The position numbers were made by a program, and so were the translations under genes. From Dipodascopsis uninucleata var. uninucleata (taxonomy: Eukaryota; Ascomycota; Lipomycetes; Lipomycetales; Lipomycetaceae), in NCBI GenBank assembly GCA_030568195.1, contig JAJLTO010000007.1, positions 124,001-188,000 of the forward strand: a stretch of DNA of 64,000 nt. Reading direction: 5' to 3'. Below are positions 47,545-60,074 of the stretch, piece by piece. The notes under the pieces are model-generated. The model saw only the letters and a program-made list of their open reading frames with translations. It was not told where the DNA came from and searched no databases. How positions within the stretch are numbered: the stretch's first letter is position 1; every line of letters begins with the position of its first letter.

Positions 47545-50471
47545 TTCTGTCAATTAGTTAGATGATACTAGAAATAAACTGATAATGAAATGTAAACTCT
47601 TGTCGTTTGATCGATGATTTATAGAATCAGAAAAACGGCGAAAGTAGATCTTACCGGGGCAATCAGCTCTATACATACCTAAACAGTGTCCGGGTCTAGC
47701 ATAGTGTTGGGGTTAACCCTATTCTCAAGGTTGTGGGTGAGAAGTAATAGGTGATTTGTAAGTAATATTCACGCCAAAGGTCTCGAGAACATATGTTTTC
47801 AGCAAATAGAGAACTTCATAGACACTCATCTCGCTTATGGGTCTACTTTTCAGTGGATTTACTGAAACTTGAGAGCCTACAAGTTTTTTTAATGCGTAAA
47901 GTGCCACTATAAGGGCCAGGGAAGTGTATGCGCAAATATATTTCCACTAATATCTGCATTTGTCCCGCTTACAGTCTAATTCTTTTTTATGTACTCTTCC
48001 ATTTTATTGACTCCAGCTTTTCTTAACACTGGTGCAGTGTTGATCGTACCGAAATGCTTACAAGAAGAAGCTGTAATATTTGGTGCCATCCAGAGTGGTG
48101 AAGGACTGCTGAACGCCACTGCAGGCGTAGCGGACAGGAGATCTTAGGCTGAGTATTTAATCGTCATAGCAACTAGCCATCTAGCTCTCACTCGATGCGA
48201 CGTCCAATATCATGCGTCATATCAGTTCATGCTTGCACGCCCACCTCGGCTAGGATAAGTATTATGGCACTGACTAAATTCTTTTGCAGATCTATGTAAT
48301 TGTGCTAGCATGTATTACGTGCGCGCGCTGTGCTGTGCATGGACACCGTATAGGCGATTTGCTCAGAATATCTATATGATTTGTCAGCAAGTTGTATCTA
48401 GCCTCCTTCTATTTATCGGCCAATGCGGTATGAGTCTAATTGTCTATAGCCTCGGTCTGCATGGATGATAGTAGATGCGATGGCCTGCCATGAATCTTAT
48501 TGCTTCGTTTCAAATCACAAACGAAATCTTGGTGAACGGACAGCATGTGAAAAATTGCGACAAACTCGCGATGCTACGACATGAAGTGGCGCTGCGAACA
48601 GACTGATACATGCGGCAGAAAACAGGCCAAGATTTCGGAGAAGATTTTATATTGTAGAATTGGCGAAGGCCGCTCTTTTATACTTTGTTCAGTATCCGGA
48701 CCCATCCGGCACGGTGTAAAACGGAGCGAGCAGAGCGGGCAGGCGACGAGCATGCAAACATTGATTTCTATGAGAATCACGGCTGTAATCTTAAGTAATG
48801 CTAGCTGTAATGCAGAAACGGTCACAGTGGCTTTCCTACTATCCTAGGTATGCGGGCCAAATATAAGAATAAAAAGCGCTCGTATACGCTTCGCGCACAG
48901 TAGTATTGGTGCGTAGCGTAGTAGCAACACTACTATCCTTGCCTATCCAAATTTTTTATTATATATCGATCTCTATACGAACGGAGCATACTGTTCCAAT
49001 ACATTCGCGTAAGCTGCATGCATACATATACAATTTACATGATTAATATATCTATATACATACAGATATACAAATATAACACGGCACATACAAAAGCACG
49101 AGGAGCAATACCAGATTCAGCACTCGGACTAAGCCAGTGCTGAGATACGATGGCAAAATTTTCAGTAACATTTAGTCCTCATCTAGACAGCCGGAAATAA
49201 AGCTTAGCTTAGCTTAGTAGAGCAGTTCGAAACCTAGAAAAAATGCAGTGGAAGTGGAAAACCGCTCAGTTGAGCTAATACGCCTCAAAGCAGTAAGCCA
49301 ATACTCATTATAAGGACAATCTATAACTACAAAAAAGAGGAACAAAGAGCTCTTCTATTGTAATGTAAGCTTACTATTATCATACTGGTAATTACTTTCT
49401 TTTTCGCTTTTTCTCCCTGCTTCAATTGTAATTTGTCACTGTTGCTCTTCTCTTCTCCCCTTACAACGAGAATATATGCAGCTTCCAAAATCATCTCGCA
49501 AAAGCCTCTGTCGTCTTTACAATAGTAAATTCAACGACATACCCTTGCCCCTTTAAAATCCGCAATTGCCGATGTCACGTGACCTGATACTGAGGATGGG
49601 AAAATTTATAGCAGGAATAGATTATTGCAGCAAGCTCGGAGTACAACAGCGAGTGGGTTAGTCGGACAACCAGGCGGCGGCAGAGTTTGTACATAAAGGA
49701 ACAGGAGTTAATGCGTAACTAATAAAGAAATAAACAATAAGGCAGCTGTGGGTTAACGTCATTATTGCTAGTAGAATAATAGCGGCGTATGAGATTGATT
49801 GATGTCGTTCTTAGGTTTGATAATAATACCGCTAAGAGTAACAATAGAATGGGTAATGAATGAAAAGGTATTTCACGGAAATGGCGGATAAAGAAAAAAG
49901 GTAAAACAGGAATGAATCTGGAAATAGTTCGAAAACGTAAATTCCTCCTCGTCTCTATTACTATTATCTATTATTTATTTTATTTTGTTTGATACTGCTT
50001 TTAACTGTATTTAAAAAATTCCTCGCCTTTAATTCGAATCCGTATTTATTGTTCAATTCGTCCACTGTCTCGAAATAATAAATTTATTTTAATTTCTCGC
50101 TTTCCTTCTCTTTTTCTTTTTTCCTTTCTTATATATAAATATTCGCATTTTCACTTGTCAAGTTTTTCTTTTCAAGTAATTTGTCTATAATCTTCACAAC
50201 TACCTTCGTCGTCAAAACGTGAGTATTTTTATTTCGGTATATTGGTTTATCTATGTTGTCTTGTCGGATAAATGTTTTATTTGCGGCAGCAAGTGTTTGC
50301 AGTCTTGAGGTGTTGTTATGAGCTGTGGTTAGAACGGCATTCAAAACGGCATTCAAAAGACACAGTGATTACGATAACAAAGAGCCTTTATTTCCTAGAG
50401 CACAGGTCTTTTTTGAGATATTAAAAATATATTTGCTAATTCGTTCATTTTTGAATAGATAGAATTTCAAA
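47545..50471. other. Intergenic 2.9 kb, peroxiredoxin promoter side and microprotein 5' leader
   Basis: It contains two CCTCGG hexamers (48244, 48449) upstream of the peroxiredoxin and a triple AGCTTA-like repeat near 49200-49217. Pyrimidine-rich DNA lies at 49970-50190. A possible 5'-UTR intron of the microprotein gene runs from GTGAGT near 50219 to an acceptor near 50458, with CTAAT shortly before. Overlapping short frames at 48574-48847 on both strands are not convincing. Confidence 0.45.
48244..48454 (+). promoter_or_regulatory. Two CCTCGG hexamers upstream of the peroxiredoxin
   Basis: CCTCGG occurs at about 48244-48249 and 48449-48454, that is 0.70 and 0.91 kb before the peroxiredoxin start at 47544, in reverse orientation to that gene. 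They are Far-box-like cores, weak evidence each. Confidence 0.2.
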
Positions 50472-50709
50472 ATGTTGCCCGCTGGAGTTATTCTTGTCTT
50501 CTGCATTCTCGGTGTTGTCGGTATGTAAATTTTTGATATATTTTTATGAGTACAGCCTTTTGAACTCCTTATGTTCTTACGGTACTTTTGAAGTATTTTA
50601 TTATACAAATCTTTCTAATCACGTTTATTATTCTGTAGGCATTGCTATTGCTTTGTTGATGATCTGGAAGAAGGTCTCTGAGAGAAGAAAATTGAGACAG
50701 GCTTACTAA
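50472..50709 (+). CDS. 39-residue single-pass membrane microprotein
   Basis: I do not recognise the family. Exons 50472-50520 and 50639-50709 join in phase (split Gly codon; donor GTATGT, acceptor CTGTAG) to a 39-residue protein ending at TAA. It starts MLPAGVILVF, has one hydrophobic segment of about 22 residues (up to ALLMIW), and then a basic tail (KKVSERRKLRQAY). By the positive-inside rule the tail would be cytosolic. The precise splice sites in the middle of a hydrophobic helix and the long pyrimidine-rich leader argue for a real gene rather than chance. It could be a small regulatory or complex-stabilising subunit. Confidence 0.6.
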
Positions 50710-53700
50710 ATTGTCTTTTTTTTCTTGACATGTTTCTTTACACAGATATATAGACTATATTCGTTATATTATATATGTATATATGTATGTCCACATATAT
50801 ATATGTATATATATACTATATATATAAATGAAAGAAGTATCGGAAAAAAAAACAAATGTAGCATTAATCAGTTAATTGGATCTTTTTGAATTTCATAATT
50901 TTGATTGTTGTTTCAAGTTTTTCTTCTCTTTTTTAATAATATATACTCTATTAATCAGTTTCTCGATAATATAATAGTAATGATAGTAAATATACGAAGT
51001 ATTCTTTGTTCTACTAGTTCTTGATATTATTTGGTTTCATTAAACAATGAGGATGACTAGCTTTGTTCTGATTTTTCAAGTTCAAGGCGTGTTAGAATCG
51101 TCTTCCGAAGCTACCGAATCTGAATTTGCTCATCTATATAGTGTAAACAACTAAGGTACGCATATTCATGGAATATGCGGATGAGTCAGCCAATCCGGTT
51201 CATGTAAGCTGTTTTAGTGTAAGCTCTCTGTAAACCGAAAGTTTACGCGTAGTGGCAAGTCAATGGCCAAGAATCTGACACCTTGTCCATCCTTATCTTA
51301 CTAGCCAGTTCTTTCTAGCTATATGCCAGAAGGCTACCATTCTGTCGCCTTCATATCGTCTCTGCTCGCCGCATATTAATCGCCGCACTACTTGCTTTAG
51401 ATCTTACACATTTCTATTCCAGCCTTGTAAATAATAATGCGAAGATCTGGATTTTCTTCTAGCCTTTTTTTAAAATCGTCCTTCTTTCCTTATGCTCGTT
51501 GCTTTCCTCTCGTAGCTCTCTATCATTGTATACCCTAATATACAAATTTCATGCACATATGAATTGTGTACCCTAGCCCTTATGTATCATTCTCGGAAAT
51601 TCCGGGACAAGCAGCATTCTCTGCAGACATAAAGAGGACAACAAATTATATAGCAAACAGTGGAAAATTTTAATTAGTATCTAACAATACCAAACCAAAC
51701 CAGATGTAAACAATAAATGAATGTATTAGATACACTCTAGCTTAATCATATGTTTCGCTGCACCAAATCCTAATAAACGGAATGCTGTCTCCAAAACACT
51801 AGCTATCCCATAGTTTGTTGCCAGAGTGCGCCAGTTTAGTGCAAATCAGACAGAAGAAGCCTTCGCCAGTATACTACCAAACATAAGGATACCCTTAGTG
51901 AAATTTTAAAAAAATAAAATTAAAAACCGACTAGCTTCGATTTCCTGTTTGGCCTTGTCTGCGTCCTTGTGCAGACTTGTACAAGTACTTGCTATCCTAC
52001 ATACATACGCCATAAGTCCGCTATACGATGGTCATTACCGTGCCAAGCCACCTGCATCTGCATGACTAGGGCACAAGGGTATTCCTTTCAGATTACGTAA
52101 AGGACGTGGCCCACGACTCTTATTGGACAACAGGCTGCCGCATTTGGCTGGTCGGTCTTTCAACAAGATATTCTTTTGGCCACCTGAAATATCAAGGTGC
52201 CGATCAATGCCCGCTGCAAATCACTTTCTGTGCTGCATGGCCGCTGAGACTTGATATTTTTTAGACATTGGTAAATAGCAGTCGGGATATGCTAGTCCGC
52301 ATTCGGTTAGGACAAATACTACAATCTTATCGGGGCACATATTTCATGTATTTGTACGTTTCTGGTACAGATGTCATGAAGCAGTGGCCCTCAGGCCACG
52401 CTTTGCCCATCCCGGGTGCAAGATTTCCTCTTCCTTCAAGTTTTTGCTCAGTTTGGCCTTTTTTCCTTCCCTTTTTTTTCCCCAAGCCTTTTTTACTACA
52501 GCCCGTGCACTTTTTGTCTGGTTACTTTCCTTTTTCTTCTTCCTTTATTCTTTTTTTGATAGTTCACTATATTTATTGTTTCTTAAAATTTCCAATTTCT
52601 TTTTTGCTTGCTAGGACTATTCAGGTATTTTATAGTGCCAGTGCTAGCTTGTTAGTTGCGTACCGCCTTTTTTCTTTTTGATTAAAGTAAAAAAGAATTT
52701 AAAACTCATTACTACTAGAGTATTTTATTTGACTTGTTGTTTGCGAGTTAAGCTAGATACCGCGACTCGGCAGACAGAAATCGATTTGATTATTAGGAGT
52801 GGTGACACAGACGTGTGCATGCTGCTTTCTATTAAACGACACGACAGACACAGTAATTCAGGATCGTGGAATTTGATTTTTTAATATTTGAACAGCAATT
52901 TTAAGAGCGGTCTTGACAGAGCGCGGAACCTGTGATCGTAGCACACCTGGTCTTTTAGTTAGAGAAACAGTGCCGGCGCCCAGTAGGTAATTGACTGGTA
53001 AAAAAATCCTTTGATCCGATCTGCACTTTACCTGACGTGATCTTGTCTGCGTTCACTCGACGACACAGAAATTTTTAAGGTAGGCATTGCTTGATCCAGA
53101 TCTAATTCTGGACTGTTCATATTTTATAATATTTATTATTCAATAATTTTTTTGGGTTACGCTTTATTGTGTTTTGTGGTGCTTCGTCTTTCGTGGCCAC
53201 TATGCTCTCCTAAGTGGGAAGTGTTGGGTGCAAGTTAGGCCTTTCTGTTTTAATACTCTTTCCTCGAAGGCATAGTTTCCTACTCTTCTTGGAAAAGGTC
53301 TAACTTGAAAGTCACCCCGGATTTTGTATTTCGACCTTTTGATCTACCTAACGGTTTTATTTATTTGTGACTTCACTTTCATTTTCTATTTGGAATATTT
53401 TTGGATTGATTCATTTGCGCGTTCTCTCAAGTGTGAGACGAAGGAGAAAGAAGTGTTCGACTGCTTTTTTCCTCAGTACTCAAATCTGCTATTGTGTACT
53501 ATTATTTGGGCAAGATATCGATAGGTCGTCTCTAAGCAGGGAATTTTGTGAGAATAGAGTAGATGCTGGCGCTCGATATATAGCTGTTTTACTTCGCTCT
53601 TTTGTTATTAATTAGGAGAAAACTTGGTCTAAATATTGGTAACTAAGCATGCGGAGAGGGAGCGAATAACGATTTAACTTAGCATTTTTCAGCTCAATTA

Positions 53701-53788
53701 AATATACTAACCTTTTTAATAGACATATAAAACATCATCGCGGAAAAATTCAATCATACAGAATCGCGAATAAGCACAGATAGATAAA
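50710..53788. other. Intergenic 3.1 kb upstream of MCM1
   Basis: AT-rich, with TA-rich stretches near 50770-50825 and a strongly T/C-rich block at about 52440-52620, typical of a nucleosome-poor fungal promoter or long leader. A 137-codon frame at 52268-52681 is a by-product of that T/C-rich block. No gene called. Confidence 0.5.
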
Positions 53789-53846
53789 GTATGTATGCAT
53801 TTTAAAGTGCAGCGACGCGACGGCATACTAACAAAGCTTTAAACAG
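53789..53846 (+). other. 5'-UTR intron of MCM1, ending at the ATG
   Basis: GTATGT donor at 53789, a perfect TACTAAC branch site at 53826-53832 and acceptor AAACAG directly followed by the start codon at 53847. All three signals are consensus, and the 58-nt length is normal here. Upstream frames are closed, so the exon before it is a leader. Confidence 0.7.
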
Positions 53847-54579
53847 ATGCCTCCAAAGACTAACGTTCAAGACGACCTTTTGGGTGATGGTCAAGTCTCA
53901 TCTCAGGCTCAAGCCTCCGCTTCAAAGCGTGTAGATGAAGAAGAAGATGATGAAGAAGATCACAAACCGGGTCGCGAAAGACGCAAAATCGAAATTAAAT
54001 TCATTGACGATAAAGCGCGTCGCCATATCACATTCTCCAAGCGAAAAGCTGGTATCATGAAAAAGGTAAGCATATTCTAATGAATGCGAATTGTTAATTC
54101 TCATCTATTTGATTTGTGACTTCGGCAAATCTAGACGCGTCTAACCGATGGTTAAATGATTATAGGCATATGAACTGTCAGTCCTCACAGGAACCCAGGT
54201 CCTACTACTTGTTGTTTCTGAAACTGGACTTGTTTACACATTTACTACACCTAAACTTCAACCTCTTGTCACAAAGGCCGAGGGAAAGAACCTAATCCAG
54301 GCTTGTCTTAATGCTCCAGAAGAACCACCTTTAACTCCACAATCTCAGATTCCGCAGCAACGAACGCAACCTCCAGGGGTTGATGACCTTCAACCAGGTG
54401 ATGATCAGTCTCTAGCTGCTGCTGCTGCTGCTGCTCAACAGCGTGCAGTTGCAGCAGCTGTTGCACAGCAGCGTGCTGCGCAAGCTCAAGCTTTGAGCAT
54501 GGCTCGTGCAGATGGACGCATGCAGGGCATCTATCCATATCCTGTACAGGGACTCCCGGATCGCGACAAAGAGTTTTAA
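53847..54579 (+). CDS. MCM1: MADS-box transcription factor, Mcm1/SRF type
   Basis: Nuclear DNA-binding factor that works with partners at CArG-like boxes to control mating, cell-cycle and arginine genes in yeasts. Exons 53847-54065 and 54166-54579 give 210 residues. An acidic N-terminal stretch (DEEEDDEEDH) precedes the MADS domain: GRERRKIEIKFIDDKARRHI, TFSKRKAGIMKK-AYELSVLTGT, VLLLVVSETGLVYTFTTPKL. The intron falls after MKK inside the domain. The SAM-type extension ends around LIQACLNAPE. The C-terminus is Pro-, Ala- and Gln-rich with a GCT repeat coding for an Ala run, and ends GLPDRDKEF. Domain identity is certain. Confidence 0.95.
54415..54435. repeat. GCT trinucleotide repeat, seven units
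   Basis: Coding microsatellite giving an alanine run in the C-terminal region of Mcm1. It could vary in length between strains. Confidence 0.9.
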
Positions 54580-56709
54580 CGAGTTCGAAATCCTTTTTTT
54601 ACATCTCCTCTTTTTGTCTTAAATGCTTTATTATTTATTCCTTTCTATTCCCTTAATCCTTTCCTTTTTAAACAATATCTTTTTGCCCTTAATGAAGATT
54701 TCGTTACGATCAACATCTTATCTCGATGATAATGACAACAATGAATCTCGTATGCGATTGCAGAGAATCGACCGATCTTTTTTTGTGCGATTAATTTTCT
54801 TTGGATTATGAAGAAAGTTCTAATTATTTATTATTAACTATTATTATCATTGTTATTACTGTTATTATAATATCACTATTTAATCTTTATTATTTTATAT
54901 ATGCTGTAATACTTTCTTTGATAAATTCATAGAGACTAATGAAAAGGAGTATTGAGACTCGGCAGTAGGAAGAAGATGATTTCAGCAGGAAAGAGAGGAC
55001 GGATGGACGGAATATTTTAAAGAAAGAGGAGTAACTGGGTAAATTGTACTTTTTTCCGTTGCTCTTATAGTTCTACTATTGTTTTATTCTATTATTTGGC
55101 AGATTGAGTATAAAAGCGATATGGAAATGGTAGCAAACATTACTGTGTTTTATACGAGGCTATTATTGTTTCGATCTCTATGACTATTCTCTGTTTTTGT
55201 TCTGGGCTAGACATACAAAAGTCCTTCATACTTCTGCCATGCAAAATGAGTCTTTCGTTTATTTTGTGTATTCTTGATCTGTTTTCCTATATAACTATAT
55301 TCTTATATCTTATTTGAACTTTACTATTTTTTAACATTATTCATTGATATTATCTAGTACTATTCTTGGGGATACTCGAAGAAAGGCATATATATCAGAA
55401 AACTTACTTACTAGATCTGTTCTTATATGCTTCTCGTATGACTATAACATTGAATAACATACTTTTTCTTTTTGTATTATTGTTTAAAATGTCCTTTTTA
55501 TTGTTATCGTTACTACTTTCCAGGTTATATTTTATAATTGTCTTTTTGTACTTTTGTTTTTTTGTATGTATTTCAGAAATGCTTCTATTTTTTGTGCAAG
55601 TTCCAACTAGGCTCTGAACTGCGATTCTGATCGTTTAACATTTTAAGTCTTCTCCTACATATTTGACTATCCCTGATACGTATGTAAAGCAGAAATAACG
55701 GAGCTTAGTGGACTCCTGATAGCATTGGCTTTATAGTGTAGTTGATGAATTGTCAACTTCGTCTTGGCATATACAATATTACGGCTATTTTGAAGCATTT
55801 TACTATCCATTACAGTTAACTTTGATCTTTCCAATTATTCTCATTAGCATGGGGTTTCATTTGCTACTATTATGATTAGAGCTTCTGTGAAATGCTAAAA
55901 CCTATGTGACATTGCCTGGCTGTTCAGTCTACAGCAGTAAGTCCATATAGATTTAGTTGCCCAGAATCAAGTATGATAAGACATAATGATCAAGCTTCGA
56001 GCTATTATGTATTAAACTACAATACCTATCGCATATAATAAAAGTAAGAATAGCTAGTCATTAAATAAGGCCATATGAAAGTAAGATGAAGCAGTTATAA
56101 ATTAAAATTAGATTCACCTGGATCCCATTAACTAGAGTCAAATACTCAACAATGCCAAAATATCCCATTAAAGATTATAGCAATTCTTCATAGGTTATTC
56201 TATAATTAAGAATAAATCGAATCTGCATTACTTGCTGAGACTAGAAGATAAAATGAACTCCAGGTAATGACATAAGATCATACATTACTCGAGCCAAGTA
56301 ACCAGCTCAGTTCCTAACATATAAAATATTATGAAGATTAACGTAACAAAGTAAATACTATAATAAACCATATCTAGAAGTAGTAATCTAAAACAAAAGC
56401 TCACACTAGAAATAGAAGTATATAAAAGTGAAAATTCTAATCCGGACATCCATGCAAAACATCAATATGTAATACATATTCCTTCACTCATGTATGTATC
56501 ATATGTATGAAAAACAAAAATATTAGTAAGAAAAAAAATTGACATGTTGATATATTGTTCCTTACTATGTGACCAAAACAAAAATCTGATTCATCATAGC
56601 TGCATATAAAATACAGAACACCTTCCATTCGAACCCCCCCCCCATCCCCCGATCATCGCCAAACCAAAACCACTATCAATTACCATAATAAAAATTCTAT
56701 AACATCATT
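54580..56709. other. Intergenic between convergent MCM1 and NIPA genes
   Basis: 2.1 kb of AT-rich DNA. A C10 tract lies at 56634-56643, close to the NIPA 3' end. I see no gene; the short frames at 54623-54811 and 55366-55617 are low-complexity. Confidence 0.55.
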
Positions 56710-58244
56710 CTATATTCTGCCGAATATCCGTCTAATACGGTCAAGGGGACCCGTAGCCGTAGCTGATGTAGACGAATTTGTTGCTGTAAGTGACTCATCC
56801 GAAATAGAGTCCTCCTCGTCCTCCTCATCCTCCTCATCATTATAGGTTACAGGAATCAAATAGCCGCCATTTTCACTAAGGACGTCATCCATATCACCAA
56901 GTTCATCCCAGATTTCTGTTTGCTCCTCATACCCCAATTTCTTAGACAACCATGGTATCTGAGAATGAGATGTGATTGTAGAACTCTTACGCAGTTTCAG
57001 GGGCGAAGAAGGAGACTCAAGTGTGGACTCCTCGTCCCGCCCCTGAGACAAAAGACCATCACCTTCACTGGCATACTCATCACTATTACCAGCTAACGTG
57101 GTCATAGTTTCAGTATCCATGTCACGTTTTCCGAGAGCAGTTTTTGGATCAGGAGTGAGACGCCACGAAAGGAATCCAACTCCCGCCAACAAAATAATTG
57201 TGCCCAAAGCGACAAGGCCAATCTGGAGACCCGACAAACGGGATGCTTGCTGAAAGTATATGAGACCATCCAAAATAGAAACGATGTTATAAATACAAAA
57301 CACCAATGGATAGAGCACAGACGTAGAGCATAATTTCAAACCTTGATGTAAAATGTAGAGCTCGGTTAAAGCGTTGATAATCAAGCCTAAAATAATTAAC
57401 CAAGTTTCAAAGCGAACAAACTGATTATCTTTGTTGATGATCGAACGAAGTAGCAACTCCACAGCAGACTTGGCTAGAAGCAATGAATGAGCCGAAAGAA
57501 TTCCACTAGTGACCCCAAACATAATGCCTCGCGCCATTTTTCCACTACGTGTGTGACCACGTTTCCAGGTACGCATGGTGCGAACCAAGGAAAGAAGGAT
57601 TACAGCGACTAAAATCGTTGAACCAAACCAAACCAAGAATCCCCGCTGTGCCAGAAGATACAGCAGTTCCTCTAGCGTATGATTTGGTTCTGGGACTGCT
57701 CCAAAAGCAGCGATCAAGATTGCTCCTGCTGCTACCAAGATCGTACCAAGCAGAGAATATCTAGTAAACGGCTCAGACAGAAAGACTGTAGCCCAAATGG
57801 AATTAAATACCAAGCTACTCTATAAGCAGATATATACATTAGCAAGATATTCCTTCAAGAAATTGTTGTTTTACACTTTTCATCAAGCGCCTAAAAGCTT
57901 GACCCAATAAATCAACTAAATCCGATCGTCTTTAACCCTCAAGATATTGTTGTACTTCATTACACCGACTATCGAGAACTTACCGCCTGTAGAGGAGCCA
58001 GGATAACCAAAGGCAATGCCGAAATCTGAAAACCTGAACCAAATATATTTGCCGCTAAGAATAGAGCCATTCCAAAGATCCAGCGCTTTCTCTTGTATGG
58101 TGGACGTTGTACCTCTCCTAGAGGTTTCGCCTCCTCGAGCATATGCGACTTTCGCTGCATCGTAAGACCAAACGACTCTGCCGCAGACGACAATACGCCC
58201 GTGACGATGCCGATAGCGATGGTGGACCCAGTTGCTCCGTCCAT
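56710..58244 (-). CDS. NIPA/DUF803-type magnesium transporter-like membrane protein
   Basis: Multi-pass membrane protein of the NIPA family (drug/metabolite transporter superfamily), members of which carry Mg2+. Exons 58244-57984 and 57819-56710 give 456 residues. The N-terminus matches the family: STIAIGIVTGVLSSAAESFG, LTMQRKSH, then FLAANIFGSGFQISALPLVI and LAPLQA-SSLVFNSIWA. About nine hydrophobic segments follow, including GIMFGVTSGILSAHSLLLAKSA and VLYPLVFCIYNIVSILDGLI, which are diagnostic. The last 150 residues form a hydrophilic, acidic, probably cytosolic tail with a Glu/Asp run. The gene is divergent from VMA4. Confidence 0.88.
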
Positions 58245-58715
58245 GTTGGTTTGCGCACGCTATCCAAGTCGATGTTCTGTTTACTAAAGGATCTCGCCAA
58301 CTCAACAAGTTTTCGTAAATGCCACAACCTATTGTATTTTCCAGACTATAAAAGCTCTCTCTGTGTTGTGCGCCTACATAATCTATAAATCTAACTTGCA
58401 CGCCTCAGATTACGTTTATGCGTATATGCCATATATATTTAGTAGTATATACACTCTCTTATGGCCTCGATCAATAAGTTCCAAACTAGTTGTGTATTAC
58501 CTTGTGTACGCTGCATTTGAGGAATATACTAACAACACTATGTTATATACTGCATAAATTTCAAAACACATATGGTAACACCACTATCAATCTTATGGCT
58601 TTGGTCCTGGCTCCTATCTCTCTGCGCAATTCTCAGTAGTCTTCGCTTTTTTAATTTCTAATTCGACATCAGAATCCTCATTTACTTATAACGTCAGTGA
58701 GAATAATCCTATAAA
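58245..58715. promoter_or_regulatory. Bidirectional promoter, NIPA-like / VMA4
   Basis: 471 bp between divergent start codons. No specific factor site recognised. It presumably serves both genes. Confidence 0.5.
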
Positions 58716-60020
58716 ATGTCTAACACAGCCCTTACAGACGACCAGGTAAGATATTGGTATATTTTGGGATTCAATTGAGCAGCTCGAGTGAGCTACGACA
58801 CGGGACTACGTAGAATAAGTTTAGTAGTTGGTGCAGTCTTGGGTTTATGTCGACGGTCTAAGTGAACTGGATGGCGAGAAGTCAATTCAGTAGTAAAGAA
58901 GCAGGCGACTAATAATACTTCGGTGGTTTATAGGTTGACACAGAGCTCAAGAAGCTTGTCCAGTTCATCAAGCAGGAGGCACTTGAAAAGGCTCGCGAAA
59001 TTCAGATTAAGGTAAGCTATTGTGTAGTGAAGTATAGTCCGTTATCTGCTCTTGCGATTCGGGAAAATCCACAAGGTACCATATATTTTATCAGCAAACA
59101 AAGGACTTGATAATAGTTCCTAGTAGTGTACTTGTTTCCTTTTGCATGATAGCTTTCGGATATTGATTACTCATTCGTGAAGTGTTAGGCTTTGCTGTTT
59201 GCTAATGCAAAGTATTTGTCTTTAGGCCGACGAAGAGTTCGCCATAGAGAAGGCTAAGCTCGTCCGTTCAGAGACCTCCACTATCGACACTCAGTATGAG
59301 CGTCGAACAAAGCAAGCTTCCCTTGCTCAACAGATTACAAAGTCTAATATCACCAATAAGACCCGTCTGCGTGTACTTGCTGCTCGTCAGCAGGTTCTTG
59401 ACGAAGTTTTCGAGGAAGCTACCAAGCAGCTTCAGAATGTCTCAAAAGACAGTGATAAGTACTGCTTCTTGTTGAAGGACCTTATCCTTGAGGTACGTAT
59501 TCTACTCAAGTTTTTGCTTTCTAGCTTTTAATCTACATTATTACTAAATATCATTTTAAGGGTGCTTTCATTTTATACGAATCTAGCATCACTGTCGTTG
59601 TCCGTAAGGCTGATGCTGAGCTCGCTAAGAAGGCTGCTGATGTTGCTGTTGAGGAATTTAAGAAGGCTGCTGATTTCAGCGTGACCATATCTATTTCTGA
59701 GTCTGAGAGTCTCCCAGCTGAATCGTACGTATCGTGAAAATTTATTGTTTAAATGCTAAGTTGAATATTTGTATAATTTAACAGTTACTAATTTTCATTA
59801 TAGCGCGGGTGGCTGCATTATCCAAGGCTCTAGTGGACGTATTGTCGTCAGTAACACTCTGGAGGAGCGTTTGAAGTTGTTGAATGAAGAGTCTCTTCCA
59901 GCTATCCGACTCGCTATCTTCGGGTAAGTAATTTATACGTTTTTCTACGATGATGATTATGTTGCATTATACTAATAATTGTGATACAGTGAATCGCCTA
60001 ATCGCAAGTTCTTCGATTAA
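58716..60020 (+). CDS. VMA4: V-type proton ATPase subunit E
   Basis: Peripheral-stalk subunit of the V1 sector of the vacuolar proton pump; with subunit G it forms the stator. Six exons (58716-58745, 58934-59011, 59226-59492, 59561-59724, 59804-59923, 59990-60020) total 690 nt, 229 residues, the normal length. The N-terminal helix has FIKQEALEKAREIQIKADEE and then FAIEKAKLV. Further blocks are NKTRLRVLAARQQVLDEVF, LLKDLILEGAFILYE, VVVRKAD and GRIVVSNTLEERLKLLNE, and the C-terminus reads RLAIFGESPNRKFFD. Leu encoded by CTG at a conserved site in TRLRVL shows that CTG is read as Leu. Confidence 0.97.
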
Positions 60021-60036
60021 AAAGCAAAGATTTAGC

Positions 60037-60040
<4 letters not shown>

Positions 60041-60070
<30 letters not shown>
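60041..60070. repeat. TA microsatellite, 15 units
   Basis: Uninterrupted TA repeat starting 20 nt past the VMA4 stop codon, so probably within its 3' UTR. Confidence 0.9.

Positions 60071-60074
<4 letters not shown>

Noticed and set aside
52268-52681. 137-codon plus-strand open frame
   Set aside because: Its hydrophobic, Phe/Leu/Pro/Ser-rich sequence follows from a T/C-rich DNA block; no domain, no splice context, and it lies in the MCM1 leader/promoter.
56634-56660. CGAACC followed by a long C tract, resembling a minus-strand tRNA T arm
   Set aside because: No cloverleaf forms; it is a homopolymer in the NIPA 3' flank.
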